DNA of 64,000 nt from Chloroflexota bacterium. GTDB taxonomy: Bacteria; Chloroflexota; Ktedonobacteria; Ktedonobacterales; Ktedonobacteraceae. Every line of letters starts with the position of its first letter. The first letter of the stretch is position 1. This document shows positions 44,136-52,773 of the stretch, in pieces. Where the stretch lies: assembly GCA_902812455.1 (NCBI GenBank), contig CADDZH010000012.1, forward strand, positions 3,722 through 67,721, in the 5' to 3' direction. The notes under the pieces are model-generated. The model worked only from the letters and a program-made list of their open reading frames with translations, was not told the origin of the DNA and made no database searches. Made by a program: the position numbers and the translations under genes.

Positions 44136-47100
44136 TTAGCGAGCGGCAGCACCATAGACAAGGGCATTCAATGTGTTGATCAGCTCTTCATCCTGGTAAG
44201 GCTTGACGACGTAAGAGCTTGCTCCCAACTGCATCGCTCGCTGCTGGTGTTTGCTGGCCGCGCGCGAAGTCAATATGACCAGGGGGAGCGTGCGGTATTG
44301 TTCCTGGGCACGAACCGTTGCGATCAATTCATAGCCATCCATGCGAGGCATCTCGATATCGAGAAGAACAGCCGCAGGGGTCTCGCGTGAGATCATTTCA
44401 AGGGCTTCGACGCCATCGCGAGCTACCTGTACCTCCCAACCATGCTGCTTGAGCATATTGCCGACCACGCGGCGCACACTCGGGCTATCATCGACGACAA
44501 GAACGTACTTTGCACGCTCCGGGTGAGGAGGAGCAGCCGCCGGCGGGCTTGTGACAGCGGAGCTTTGCTGGCCGGCATTTACCCTCGCCGCTGAAGGGGT
44601 GGCTACCGGCGCCTGCGTAGCCCGCATTCCTCCCTGCATATCGCGACGCAGGGGGATGGAAGGACTCGCTATACCCCCAACGAGGATTGGTCGAGCTGAG
44701 AGCAGTTCGCTCAACTCCAGAATAAGCACAACGCGCCCATTGCCCATCACTGTACCACCGGCCACACCCCGTACATGCCGCAGGTGCGGGCCGAGGTTTT
44801 TCATCACGACATCCATTTTGTTCTTGATTTCATCAACGACCAGCGCTACACGATGCCCACCGGCATTCACGAGTAATACCTGCGATTTCTCATCCATCTG
44901 GCCGGACGGCAACGATAACAGTTGTGCCAGCACCTGCAATGGATATAGCTCGTTCTGTACGACCACCGCCGGTTGGCCGGCCACTATGGTGCGTTTGTAG
45001 CCATCCAGGCGACCGATAGCCTCTACTACGACAGTTGGAATGGCAAACTGCTGGCCACCAGCCATCACCATCATCGTGCTCTGGATCGCCAGGCTGGTCG
45101 GGAACTTCATCGTAAATGCCGTCCCCTCACCAGGCATAGACTCGACCTCAAGCGTACCGCGCAGGCGCGAAACGCTATCGCGCACAACATCAAGGCCGAC
45201 GCCACGCCCACTTTCCTCGCTCAGCGTTTCTGAAGTAGAGAAGCCTGGGCGGAAGATGAGGTCAATCAGGTCACTCTCGCTCAGTGGTTGATCGGGACGA
45301 ATCATGCCACGAGCAACAGCAGCGCGTCGGATACGCTCCGGATCGATGCCAATCCCATCGTCACGGATTGTGATGACAACCTGATTTCCCTCATAACGAG
45401 CAGAAAGTTTGATCAGGCCAGCGCGCGGCTTGCCTTTTTGCTCTCGCACCTCTGGGCTTTCAATAGCATGGTTGACGGCATTGCGCACAAGATGCAGCAA
45501 TGGCCCCGCAATCTCTTCATAAACGGTGCGATCAACTTCTGTCTCTTCACCTTCAAGCATGAGTTCAAATTCTTTATGCTGCTTGAGCGCCACCACTTGA
45601 GCCGTCCGGTAAAGACGCGGGGCCATGGTAGATAGAGGCACCAGGCGAGCTTTCATGAGGCGATCCTGGAAGGTCGTGCTGAGGCGGCTCTCACGGGCAA
45701 ACACGCCTTCACACTCGCGAATTATAGCTTCCATCTCCGCGCTCAGTGTTGTCATATCGGAAATGCCTTCGCTTAACCCACGAGTGAGCTGGTGGAACTC
45801 CGTATAGCGGTCAAGCTCCAGCTCATCAAACTCTGCCAGGTGCGAGGGTTCGTTATGTTGCCTGTTGCCGTTGGGAGCAGCGGGCCGCGTGCCCATACCC
45901 GGCATCACCTGCACCGTGCGACCGCTTGGAAGCGTAGCCGCCTCAAAACGACTCTCCAATTTCTGGCCGACATCTCTCAGGCGCGCGCTACTTACTCCTG
46001 CCTCATTCACCAGCCGCATGAGCCGTTCAATACGCTCCTCCAGGATGCTGCGGTTGACCAGCAATTCCCCAAAGAGATTGACAAGTTCATCAAGCTTCTG
46101 CAAGCGAACGCGAACACTCAGATCACCACGCGCTGGTGACTGGCCAGGCGTTGCTGAAGACTGAAGACCGGCTGGGGAAATTACCACAGGTGAAACATCC
46201 ATCAAGGATTCGTCGCCCGCTTCCTCGATATCGATATCTTGCTCCAATGAATCGAAGGCCAGGTGCTGCGTCCCGAGGATGTCCGCATACCTGCTTCGCA
46301 GGGCCTGAACTTTTGCCTCATCCTCGCTGGGATCAGCAGGCTGCGTAATAAGCGACTCAAGCACTTCAGTTGTTTCGAGAATGAGACTGAGCACAGCAGA
46401 GGAAATGGTGATGCTTCCCTCCATAATGCTATCAAGAAGGTCTTCCGAAATGTGGGCGAGATCGGCAATGGCGCGGAAGCCCATCATTCCTGCCGCGCCC
46501 TTCAGTGTATGCGTGGCACGACGAATGCCCTGAATAAGATCGCGATTCTCCGGCTGTTGCTGGAGGGCAGCAACGTGCATGCTAATGGTTTGCAGGTGCT
46601 CCTCAGCCTCAAGGCGGAATATTTCAGCCGCTTCCTCATCGACAGCAAAGCTTGAAGCAGGCTCAGAAGACACCTCTTTCTGAGAAGATGGCACATTCAC
46701 GCCTGGCCCCATTGCTTGAGCAGGCAGAGGCCCAACAGGTTGGGGAGGAGCCATAGAGGTTGCCTCCTGCCCCTGATCTGCAAGAGAGATAGCCCCCAGG
46801 TTCGTAAGATCCGCGGGGGCTTGTGCCTGTCCGGCTAAATAAGGAGAGCGAGGCAGAGGGGGCCCAAAGGACTGCAGCTTCTGCTGTATGGATGGGTTCA
46901 GATCGATGCCACTTCCAGCGATCTGCTCGAGAAATTCCTGGCGAACCTGAATCTCTATTTCGTTGCGCAAGCGAGTCTCAATTTCCTGGAGCGTTTCTGC
47001 CGTGTCCGAGCCAGCAATGCGATCATGGAGCTGGCGCTGCGTCTCAAACTCCTGGCGGATTTCCTCACGTATCTGGCGCTCCAGCTCTGCCCGCACTGCT

Positions 47101-48560
47101 AGAGACAGCGAGCGCTCTTCGTACTCATGGCGTAGCGCTTCACGTACCGCAGCCTCGATCTCAGCGCGAATGGCACTAGGATCACCGTGTCGCTCAAACG
47201 TTACACGCTCATGTAAAGCTTCAGCATCGCGCGAAACCTGGACTTCCCAGGGACTCCAGCCGGGCTTGTGAGCGAGAACATGCGGAGACTCGTTCTGTAA
47301 TCGCAGGAACACCTCTCCACAGGCAGCAACGGAAGCCGACAACTGCTTTACGGCAGCCTCTATCTGCTCATCCGTCATCTCAACGCCGCTGGTAACGTGT
47401 GTAAGCAGCTCAAGAACCTTTTTGAGCTTCGTGTTAGCCACCCACATGACCGAGAGGGGAAGATAGCGGCGAACATGTTCAGGGCTATTGCGCAAGTTGA
47501 GGCCCATGGCTTTGCCTGCCCAGTCTTCCATGCGATCAAGCGCGTCTTTGGAGCCGTCAAGAAAACCCTTGAATTCTGCGCGCTGGGCTTCGATAACAGA
47601 GACAGCAGCACGCAACTGGTTGAGGATCTCTTTGAGCGAAGAGGCCTGTGCTTCTATAGACTCGGCTTCTTCTCGCACCTCATCAAATGTTTCTGTAAAT
47701 GATCGAGCCAGAGCAGCGAAGGCATCGTTTTGAGGAAGCATTTGCGACCGCCCATAATCAGGAAACGCTTGTATCGCCCGGCGAGGGCCTGTAGGAGACT
47801 CGTCTTCCCCAGACAAGGCCGGCATTGGAGTGGCAGGAGGAGCAGGTTGAGCAGGAGCCGGATTGATACCGGCAGCCAGTATCTCCAGAGCGCTGGGAGA
47901 ATCGAGCGACTCTGGTTCAGCCGGTGCAGCAGCCTCAGGCTGATCAAAGCTTCCGGCGTGGGCTAGCGGGGCAGCCTCTTCAGGCCATTCCACTTCCTCT
48001 CCTGCGCCCGCAGAGGGAGTACGGAACGACGCCAGTACTTCATCGAGCGAGGGCAGCGCAGATGAGGAAAGGTCCGGTACCTCCGGAGCCGCAGATGGCA
48101 AAGCTTCACGTGATGGCTCATCCTGTGTACTTTCAGCAAGTGATTGTTGCGCTTGCACAGAAGACCCCATGAGCGCACGATACTGGACATAATCCGCATC
48201 ATCTTCGGCCATCACTGCATCTTCATCGACTCCACCACGGATGCCCTGCAAGAGCCGGCGCATTCTCTCCAGCGAACGCTGCAGCAGCTCAATCGTAGGG
48301 GGATTGAGAGTAGTCAGGCCATCCAGCACATCGCCCAGGATATCCTCCATTCCATGAGCCACATGTGCCAGCCCCGGGAAATCCATCATCGAGGCAGAAC
48401 CGCCTATGGTATGAGTACGGCGATAAGTTTCCTCAAGAGCCTCTATGTCGTCAGGTGACTGTGCCAGGCGCTGAAGGTTGCTCTCAATTTCCGGCAAATA
48501 GCTATTGACCTCTTCGATGAACGAATCGAGGACAGATAGTTTATCAAATGTATTCGACAT
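44136..48560 (-). CDS. CheA-type hybrid histidine kinase (two Hpt, CheW-like, receiver)
   Basis: About 1474 residues. Hpt1 (about 5-105) has H50 in RRTHTIGGSASMM. A Pro/Ala/Glu-rich linker and a charged coiled coil (about 460-550) follow. Hpt2 (about 645-750) has H684 in RRATHTLKGAAGMMG. Then come the dimerisation helices (about 815-1000), HATPase with HLVRNAVNHAIES, DDGIGIDPE and GRGVGLDVV, a CheW-like P5 domain (about 1155-1290), and a receiver with D1401 in VLLDIEMPRMDGYE. This is the ChpA/PilL/FrzE layout controlling type IV pili or gliding rather than flagella. The ATG at 48560 is favoured over a GTG 15 bp upstream, though no clear SD is seen. It lies within a chemosensory operon; no CheR/CheB in view. 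Confidence 0.93.
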   Translation of the reverse strand: MSNTFDKLSVLDSFIEEVNSYLPEIESNLQRLAQSPDDIEALEETYRRTHTIGGSASMMDFPGLAHVAHGMEDILGDVLDGLTTLNPPTIELLQRSLERMRRLLQGIRGGVDEDAVMAEDDADYVQYRALMGSSVQAQQSLAESTQDEPSREALPSAAPEVPDLSSSALPSLDEVLASFRTPSAGAGEEVEWPEEAAPLAHAGSFDQPEAAAPAEPESLDSPSALEILAAGINPAPAQPAPPATPMPALSGEDESPTGPRRAIQAFPDYGRSQMLPQNDAFAALARSFTETFDEVREEAESIEAQASSLKEILNQLRAAVSVIEAQRAEFKGFLDGSKDALDRMEDWAGKAMGLNLRNSPEHVRRYLPLSVMWVANTKLKKVLELLTHVTSGVEMTDEQIEAAVKQLSASVAACGEVFLRLQNESPHVLAHKPGWSPWEVQVSRDAEALHERVTFERHGDPSAIRAEIEAAVREALRHEYEERSLSLAVRAELERQIREEIRQEFETQRQLHDRIAGSDTAETLQEIETRLRNEIEIQVRQEFLEQIAGSGIDLNPSIQQKLQSFGPPLPRSPYLAGQAQAPADLTNLGAISLADQGQEATSMAPPQPVGPLPAQAMGPGVNVPSSQKEVSSEPASSFAVDEEAAEIFRLEAEEHLQTISMHVAALQQQPENRDLIQGIRRATHTLKGAAGMMGFRAIADLAHISEDLLDSIMEGSITISSAVLSLILETTEVLESLITQPADPSEDEAKVQALRSRYADILGTQHLAFDSLEQDIDIEEAGDESLMDVSPVVISPAGLQSSATPGQSPARGDLSVRVRLQKLDELVNLFGELLVNRSILEERIERLMRLVNEAGVSSARLRDVGQKLESRFEAATLPSGRTVQVMPGMGTRPAAPNGNRQHNEPSHLAEFDELELDRYTEFHQLTRGLSEGISDMTTLSAEMEAIIRECEGVFARESRLSTTFQDRLMKARLVPLSTMAPRLYRTAQVVALKQHKEFELMLEGEETEVDRTVYEEIAGPLLHLVRNAVNHAIESPEVREQKGKPRAGLIKLSARYEGNQVVITIRDDGIGIDPERIRRAAVARGMIRPDQPLSESDLIDLIFRPGFSTSETLSEESGRGVGLDVVRDSVSRLRGTLEVESMPGEGTAFTMKFPTSLAIQSTMMVMAGGQQFAIPTVVVEAIGRLDGYKRTIVAGQPAVVVQNELYPLQVLAQLLSLPSGQMDEKSQVLLVNAGGHRVALVVDEIKNKMDVVMKNLGPHLRHVRGVAGGTVMGNGRVVLILELSELLSARPILVGGIASPSIPLRRDMQGGMRATQAPVATPSAARVNAGQQSSAVTSPPAAAPPHPERAKYVLVVDDSPSVRRVVGNMLKQHGWEVQVARDGVEALEMISRETPAAVLLDIEMPRMDGYELIATVRAQEQYRTLPLVILTSRAASKHQQRAMQLGASSYVVKPYQDEELINTLNALVYGAAAR

Positions 48561-48591
48561 GCTGCTCGGACCCACTTATCTAACTAAGAAC

Positions 48592-48659
48592 TTATGCGGA
48601 AACCGATCAGGGCCAGAAGATGTAATGGCCTCCCTTGTGGGGCCAGGTCTCCGGATAAG
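48592..48659. repeat. MITE-like element (CCTTGTGG family) between the MCP and CheA genes
   Basis: CTTATGCGGA (48592-48601) is inverted as TCCGGATAAG (48650-48659) with one mismatch. The body at 48619-48645 reads ATGTAATGGCCTCCCTTGTG followed by GGGCCAGG, matching 19456-19491 and the reverse of 14165-14200. Confidence 0.7.
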
Positions 48660-48673
48660 CTCTAATTATTTGC

Positions 48674-50803
48674 CTACTGATTAAACTGTCCGGGCCCATG
48701 GCCAGGGAAGGGCGATTGGTCTTGCTCGAACGCCGGCTGGCCCTGATACTGCTGCCCACCCCACTGCTGGCGCTGGCGGATGCCTTGAGACTGCCCGGGC
48801 GTTTGCTGTTGCTGGAGCGGCCCTGAATTGAAAGACTGGGCACGCGAATGTGGAATCTGTGATGAGAATGGCGCCTGCCCCTGCCCCTGGCTGCCAAAAC
48901 CTGGCTGATTGCCAGATGGCTGTTCCCACAATGCCTGGTTCTCACCTGGCCCAAACTGGCCAAAACCTGGCTGGCTCTCAAATTGGTAACCACCGGCAAA
49001 GGCTTGCTGGGTCTCGAAAGGGTACTGTTCCGCAAAGCCCGGCTGGCTATGCCATCCCTGCTCACCAAAACCCGGTGCAGAAGGTTGTTGCGCAAAAGCT
49101 GATTGGCCGGCAAACGGCTGCTGCCTGCCAAACCCCTGCTGCCCAACGTCTTGTGGACCATTCGCATTAAAAAACTGGCCATTATGAGCCGGCACCACAT
49201 CCAGGGTAGGGACAGGGCTTGCCCCTGCCCTCAGCGAACCAGAATTGCCAGGCCCGGCAAGGGGTGGAACATTGCCTGCTAGACCCTGAGCCCATTCGCT
49301 CTCTGCGCTCTGACCGGCAAACGGCAGATACTGGTTGTTATTCCCTCCTGAAAACTCACCTTGAGGTACCATACCGGGAAAAGCCCCTGCCATTTCATAA
49401 TTCTGTTCGGGCAAACGGAACGTTGAAACAGAAGCCCGCAACTGCTCAGCCAGATCGGCGAGATAGCTCACACTGGCAGCCGCTTCCTGGGTGGCGGCAT
49501 TTGTCTGCCGCGTAATCTCTGAAATCTGCCCCATTGCCACCGCTACCGCCTCAGACACGCTTGTCTGCTCATTGGCGGCGCGAGCGATGCCTTCAATCAT
49601 CTGGGCCTGCCGCTCCACAGCAGCAAAAATGGAGTTAAGCGCTCGCCCAACCTCATCGGCAAGTTGCGAACCCTTGACCACCTCCTGCGTGCTCTCTTCC
49701 ATCGCCACCACGGCTTCATACGTATCGCCCTGGATACTTTTGACAAGCGTCTCAATATGCCTGGTTGACTCGGTTGAACGCTCCGCAAGCAGGCGGATCT
49801 CGTCGGCAACGACCGCAAATCCACGCCCGTGCTCACCTGCCATGGCTGACTGGATGGCAGCGTTGAGGGCAAGCAGGTTTGTTTGATCAGCGATGTCCGC
49901 AATGATGCGCACGATCTCACCAATCTCGTTGGAGCGCTCTCCCAGGCGCTTAATCTTCTTCGAGGTCTCCTGCACGTTCTCGCGAATGTTTATCATGCCC
50001 TCAATGGACTGGCGAACCGCCTGTTGACCAATGCTCGCGTTCTGCAGGGCTTCTTGCGCTGCCTCAGCGCTCAGTTGCGCATTACGGGCCACATTCTGGA
50101 TGAAGACAGCCAGCGCTTCTACTGCTTCGGTCGTCTGCGAAATTTGAGCAACCTGGGTTTCGGAAGCCTGAGCAAGGTCCGCTGAACCATCGAGGATACG
50201 GCGTGTGGCGTTTGTCACCTGAACAGCGGTGCTCTGTACGCGCCCGACAACTTTAGCAAGCTCTTCAATCATATAATTGAAAGAATCGGCCAGCACGCCA
50301 AGCGTATCAGGCGTTACCTCAGCCTGAACCCGCAGGTCGCCATCGCCAACCGCGCTCACCTCCTGTAAGAGCTTTTCTATTTGCGCTTGCAGCGCAGCCG
50401 CATCCCCGCCAGCGCTAGGAGTCGCCCCGTTTGCCTGGCTCTCAAGGACAGTATTCAGGGAATTTGCCAGCAGAGCAAATTCATCATCGCCATGAACCGG
50501 CACACGAGCATTGCGGTTACCTGACGAGTAATCGCGGCAAACATTCACAAGCGCAAGCAAGCGGTCTTTAATTTTGCGCTGCACGACATAACTGGCTGTC
50601 AATATACCAATGAAGACAACAATGGCGCAAGCGACAACAATTAGCAGGAAGGTTGTAGCATCACTACTTCTTCCCTGGAGCCGTTGGAACATAAATATGC
50701 CAAGTATGGCAATCACAACTACCGGGATAGCGGCTGAAAAAAGCAAGCCTACTTTCATCAGCCCATCTAACGTCATCCCTTCAGTATTACGATCAGGATT
50801 CAT
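48674..50803 (-). CDS. Methyl-accepting chemotaxis protein with low-complexity tail
   Basis: 709 residues. Two membrane helices (about 15-38 and 47-68) are separated by only a few residues, so there is no extracytoplasmic sensor. HAMP-like segments follow, then the MCP signalling coiled coil with the conserved tip ([17 protein letters not shown] at about 328). From about 470 the protein becomes a Gln/Gly/Phe/Pro-rich tail with repeated QPGFxxQ-like units, and no CheR-binding pentapeptide at the end. The layout resembles PilJ/FrzCD-type receptors used for surface motility. AGGAGG lies 9 nt before the ATG. Part of the tail ([12 protein letters not shown]) is encoded by an intergenic-type repeat. 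Confidence 0.92.
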   Translation of the reverse strand: MNPDRNTEGMTLDGLMKVGLLFSAAIPVVVIAILGIFMFQRLQGRSSDATTFLLIVVACAIVVFIGILTASYVVQRKIKDRLLALVNVCRDYSSGNRNARVPVHGDDEFALLANSLNTVLESQANGATPSAGGDAAALQAQIEKLLQEVSAVGDGDLRVQAEVTPDTLGVLADSFNYMIEELAKVVGRVQSTAVQVTNATRRILDGSADLAQASETQVAQISQTTEAVEALAVFIQNVARNAQLSAEAAQEALQNASIGQQAVRQSIEGMINIRENVQETSKKIKRLGERSNEIGEIVRIIADIADQTNLLALNAAIQSAMAGEHGRGFAVVADEIRLLAERSTESTRHIETLVKSIQGDTYEAVVAMEESTQEVVKGSQLADEVGRALNSIFAAVERQAQMIEGIARAANEQTSVSEAVAVAMGQISEITRQTNAATQEAAASVSYLADLAEQLRASVSTFRLPEQNYEMAGAFPGMVPQGEFSGGNNNQYLPFAGQSAESEWAQGLAGNVPPLAGPGNSGSLRAGASPVPTLDVVPAHNGQFFNANGPQDVGQQGFGRQQPFAGQSAFAQQPSAPGFGEQGWHSQPGFAEQYPFETQQAFAGGYQFESQPGFGQFGPGENQALWEQPSGNQPGFGSQGQGQAPFSSQIPHSRAQSFNSGPLQQQQTPGQSQGIRQRQQWGGQQYQGQPAFEQDQSPFPGHGPGQFNQ
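49199..49232. repeat. GGGACAGGGCTTG-type repeat inside the MCP coding sequence
   Basis: ATCCAGGGTAGGGACAGGGC followed by TTGCCCCTGCCCTC. The same sequence with two base changes (C to T) is intergenic at 52275-52308. Confidence 0.7.
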
Positions 50804-50822
50804 CCGCCAGGCCTCCTATTAA

Positions 50823-50886
50823 TGCATTCGTTAAATCGTAGGGGCCGATTGATCGGCCTTCATCATCAACGTATTTAGCGAACGCA
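50823..50886. repeat. MITE-like element, GTAGGGGC subfamily A, upstream of the MCP gene
   Basis: Ends TGCATTCGTTAAAT (50823-50836) and ATTTAGCGAACGCA (50873-50886) are inverted with 12 of 14 positions matching. The body is GTAG followed by GGGCCGATTGATCGGCC. Left flank and core match 54241-54274. Confidence 0.75.
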
Positions 50887-50933
50887 CACTATGTGTTGAA
50901 AATACGTCAAGAGAAAAAAGAAGCACCCACCAG

Positions 50934-51611
50934 TTAACTCCGAGCTTCATACTGCTGCATCTTCTCAGAGAAAAGCAGGCGCGCGGCATCCAGCAACACA
51001 ATGAATCGCTTATCGAGCAGCGCGCCTCCCGCAGCATAGGGGAGAGCCCAGGCTGGAATGGCGGATTGGCGCGCATTTACGCTGGTGATGGCAGTAGGCG
51101 GAATAGGCAGCATCTCAGCGACACTATCCACAGCCAGGCAAATCACCATTTCATTGCATTGGACGGACAATAAGCGAGTACGCGGGTTATAGGGAAGCTG
51201 CTCCATGTCCAGAAAAGCGCGCAGGTCTACTACCGAGGCAATGGAACCCCGTAGATTAATGACTCCCCGCACCCAGGGTGCCACATTGGGAACCGGAGTA
51301 ACATCAGCCAGGCGCTCAACCCCCTGAATATGCTCAGCTTTGAAAGCAAACTCGCGATCAAGTAAAGAAAAAACAAGATACTGCTCACCGGCAACAACGA
51401 CGGCAGGCGCAGCCGGGGCGGCATTGAGCTGATCTGCGCGCAACTGAGAAATTTGTGCAAGCTGGGCTTGCAGCGCGGCTATAGAGGCTGAGGCATCCCT
51501 GCGATTCTCACTTGCGCCGGAGCGAGACGGTGTGCTTAATTGTTGAGATACTGATCGGCCCAGCATCTCAGAGGCGCCCGATTGCCTTCTGTTTAGTTCT
51601 TCGCTGGCCAC
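50934..51611 (-). CDS. CheW-like coupling protein
   Basis: 225 residues. An N-terminal Ser/Gln-rich segment and short coiled coil (ASIAALQAQLAQISQLRADQ) precede a CheW domain (about 80-215). Its blocks include EQYLVFSLLDREFAFKAEHI, VPNVAPWVRGVINLRGSIAS, VVDLRAFL and RFIVLLDAARLL. It links the receptor to the CheA-like kinase. GTG at 51611 is chosen because GGGGGGAG lies 8 nt upstream. The open frame runs 207 bp further, but that part lies in a MITE-like element and an unconserved leader. It sits between a receiver gene and the MCP gene in the operon. Confidence 0.87.
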   Translation of the reverse strand: MASEELNRRQSGASEMLGRSVSQQLSTPSRSGASENRRDASASIAALQAQLAQISQLRADQLNAAPAAPAVVVAGEQYLVFSLLDREFAFKAEHIQGVERLADVTPVPNVAPWVRGVINLRGSIASVVDLRAFLDMEQLPYNPRTRLLSVQCNEMVICLAVDSVAEMLPIPPTAITSVNARQSAIPAWALPYAAGGALLDKRFIVLLDAARLLFSEKMQQYEARS

Positions 51612-51700
51612 AAAATGCTCTCCCCCCGGATAACCACAGCCGGCTCCCTCGCACGAGAGATAGCCGCTAGCAGCTATCCAGTAATAGTAGTTAACCCGAT

Positions 51701-51818
51701 GTGCAAGTTTTCTGAGCGGGGTCCAGGGGCGGCAGCCCCTGGCGGGGTTTGGGGTGCCCCCATTCTCTTCCCCTCCCTCTCGCCGCCGTAAGCGGTACTC
51801 AAAGGAAAAAACTTGCAC
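51701..51818. repeat. MITE-like element upstream of the cheW-like gene
   Basis: A 118-bp element. Ends GTGCAAGTTTTC (51701-51712) and GAAAAAACTTGCAC (51805-51818) are inverted repeats. The body has CCAGGGGC-GGCA-GCCCCTGG (51723-51742) and GGGGTTTGGGGTGCCCC, like the leuB downstream repeats. Confidence 0.75.
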
Positions 51819-51828
51819 ACGGAGTTAG

Positions 51829-52206
51829 TTAGACATAAACAAGGCTGCGCACATTGGCCACTAATTCGTCGCTATTGAATGGCTTGGTCATATACATGTC
51901 TGCGCCTTGTCTTAATCCCCAGGATTTATCCAGCGGGGTATTTTTATTGCTTAACAAAATAATGGGAATATGTCTGCTGAAATCCCAACTTTTGAGCTTA
52001 CGACACAATTGGAAGCCGTTCTGCTTCGGCAGGACAACGTCCAACACAATGCATTGCGGGTGCTCCCTGAGAACCTTTTCCACGGCCTCATCTCCATCAA
52101 CAGCCGTCACCACATCAAAACCACTATTGCGGAGCGGCATCGCAATGAGCGCTAGCTCCGTCCAACTATCATCCACAACCAGGATTTTCTGTCCAGGCAT
52201 CTCCAT
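51829..52206 (-). CDS. Single-domain response regulator (CheY/PilH-like)
   Basis: About 125 residues, receiver domain only. The acidic pocket is DD at 12-13, the phosphoacceptor is D56 (CIVLDVVLP), the switch is in IPIILLSNK, and K is in YMTKPFNSDE. It is probably phosphorylated by the CheA-like hybrid kinase and acts on the motility machinery. Three nearby in-frame ATGs (52227, 52206, 52200) are possible; AGAAAGG favours 52206. It follows the other receiver gene with a 129-bp gap that holds a repeat. Confidence 0.88.
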   Translation of the reverse strand: MEMPGQKILVVDDSWTELALIAMPLRNSGFDVVTAVDGDEAVEKVLREHPQCIVLDVVLPKQNGFQLCRKLKSWDFSRHIPIILLSNKNTPLDKSWGLRQGADMYMTKPFNSDELVANVRSLVYV

Positions 52207-52274
52207 TATACCTTTCTGATGAGCCATCTACGCTAGAGACATGGGAAATAAAGGCTATTGCATGCTGCGCAACC

Positions 52275-52310
52275 ATCCAGGGTAGGGACAGGGCTTGTCC
52301 CTGTCCTGGT
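52275..52310. repeat. GGGACAGGGCTTG-type hairpin between receiver genes
   Basis: GGACAGGG (52286-52293), loop CTTGT, CCCTGTCC (52299-52306), preceded by ATCCAGGGTA. Same repeat as the one read through at 49199-49232; a related copy starts near 63708. Confidence 0.7.
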
Positions 52311-52335
52311 TCTCTCCACACATCGACCTGCGCAA

Positions 52336-52773
52336 CTACCCCCGGCGGCGCAGGCGCGGGCGCACGGTTTCCTGTTGGGCAGGCATAGGCATGCGCTCTT
52401 GCCAGTTGACCAGATACTTCTTGACGGTCTGCACTAATTCAGCGGAATCAAACGGTTTCGTTAAATACTCGGTCGATCCGGCCAATCGCCCTCGCATTTT
52501 GTCAAATAAGCCATCTTTCCCACTGAGCATAATAATCGGTATTGAACGAAACTGCAAGTGTTTGCGGATTATCTGGCAAATATGGTACCCATCCATACGC
52601 GGCAACTGGATATCAAGGAGAATCAGAGCCGGCATCTCATCAGCCACGCAGGTGAGCGCGCTGAGGGCATCTCCAGCAGTAATCACCCGAATATTTTCTC
52701 GTTGAAGGGTCATCTGCACGATTTTCCGTACTGTCGGACTATCATCAACGACCAGTACTGTTGGTACAGCCAT
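52336..52773 (-). CDS. Single-domain response regulator (CheY/PilG-like)
   Basis: 145 residues. Receiver domain with DD at 10-11, phosphoacceptor D54 (LILLDIQLPRMDGYH), IPIIMLSGK and the lysine in YLTKPFDSAE. The C-terminal 25 residues are basic and proline-rich (RPRLRRRG). AGGAGG lies inside the end of the DUF4388 gene, whose stop codon directly abuts this ATG, so translation is coupled. Predicted phosphotransfer partner of the CheA-like kinase. Confidence 0.9.
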   Translation of the reverse strand: MAVPTVLVVDDSPTVRKIVQMTLQRENIRVITAGDALSALTCVADEMPALILLDIQLPRMDGYHICQIIRKHLQFRSIPIIMLSGKDGLFDKMRGRLAGSTEYLTKPFDSAELVQTVKKYLVNWQERMPMPAQQETVRPRLRRRG

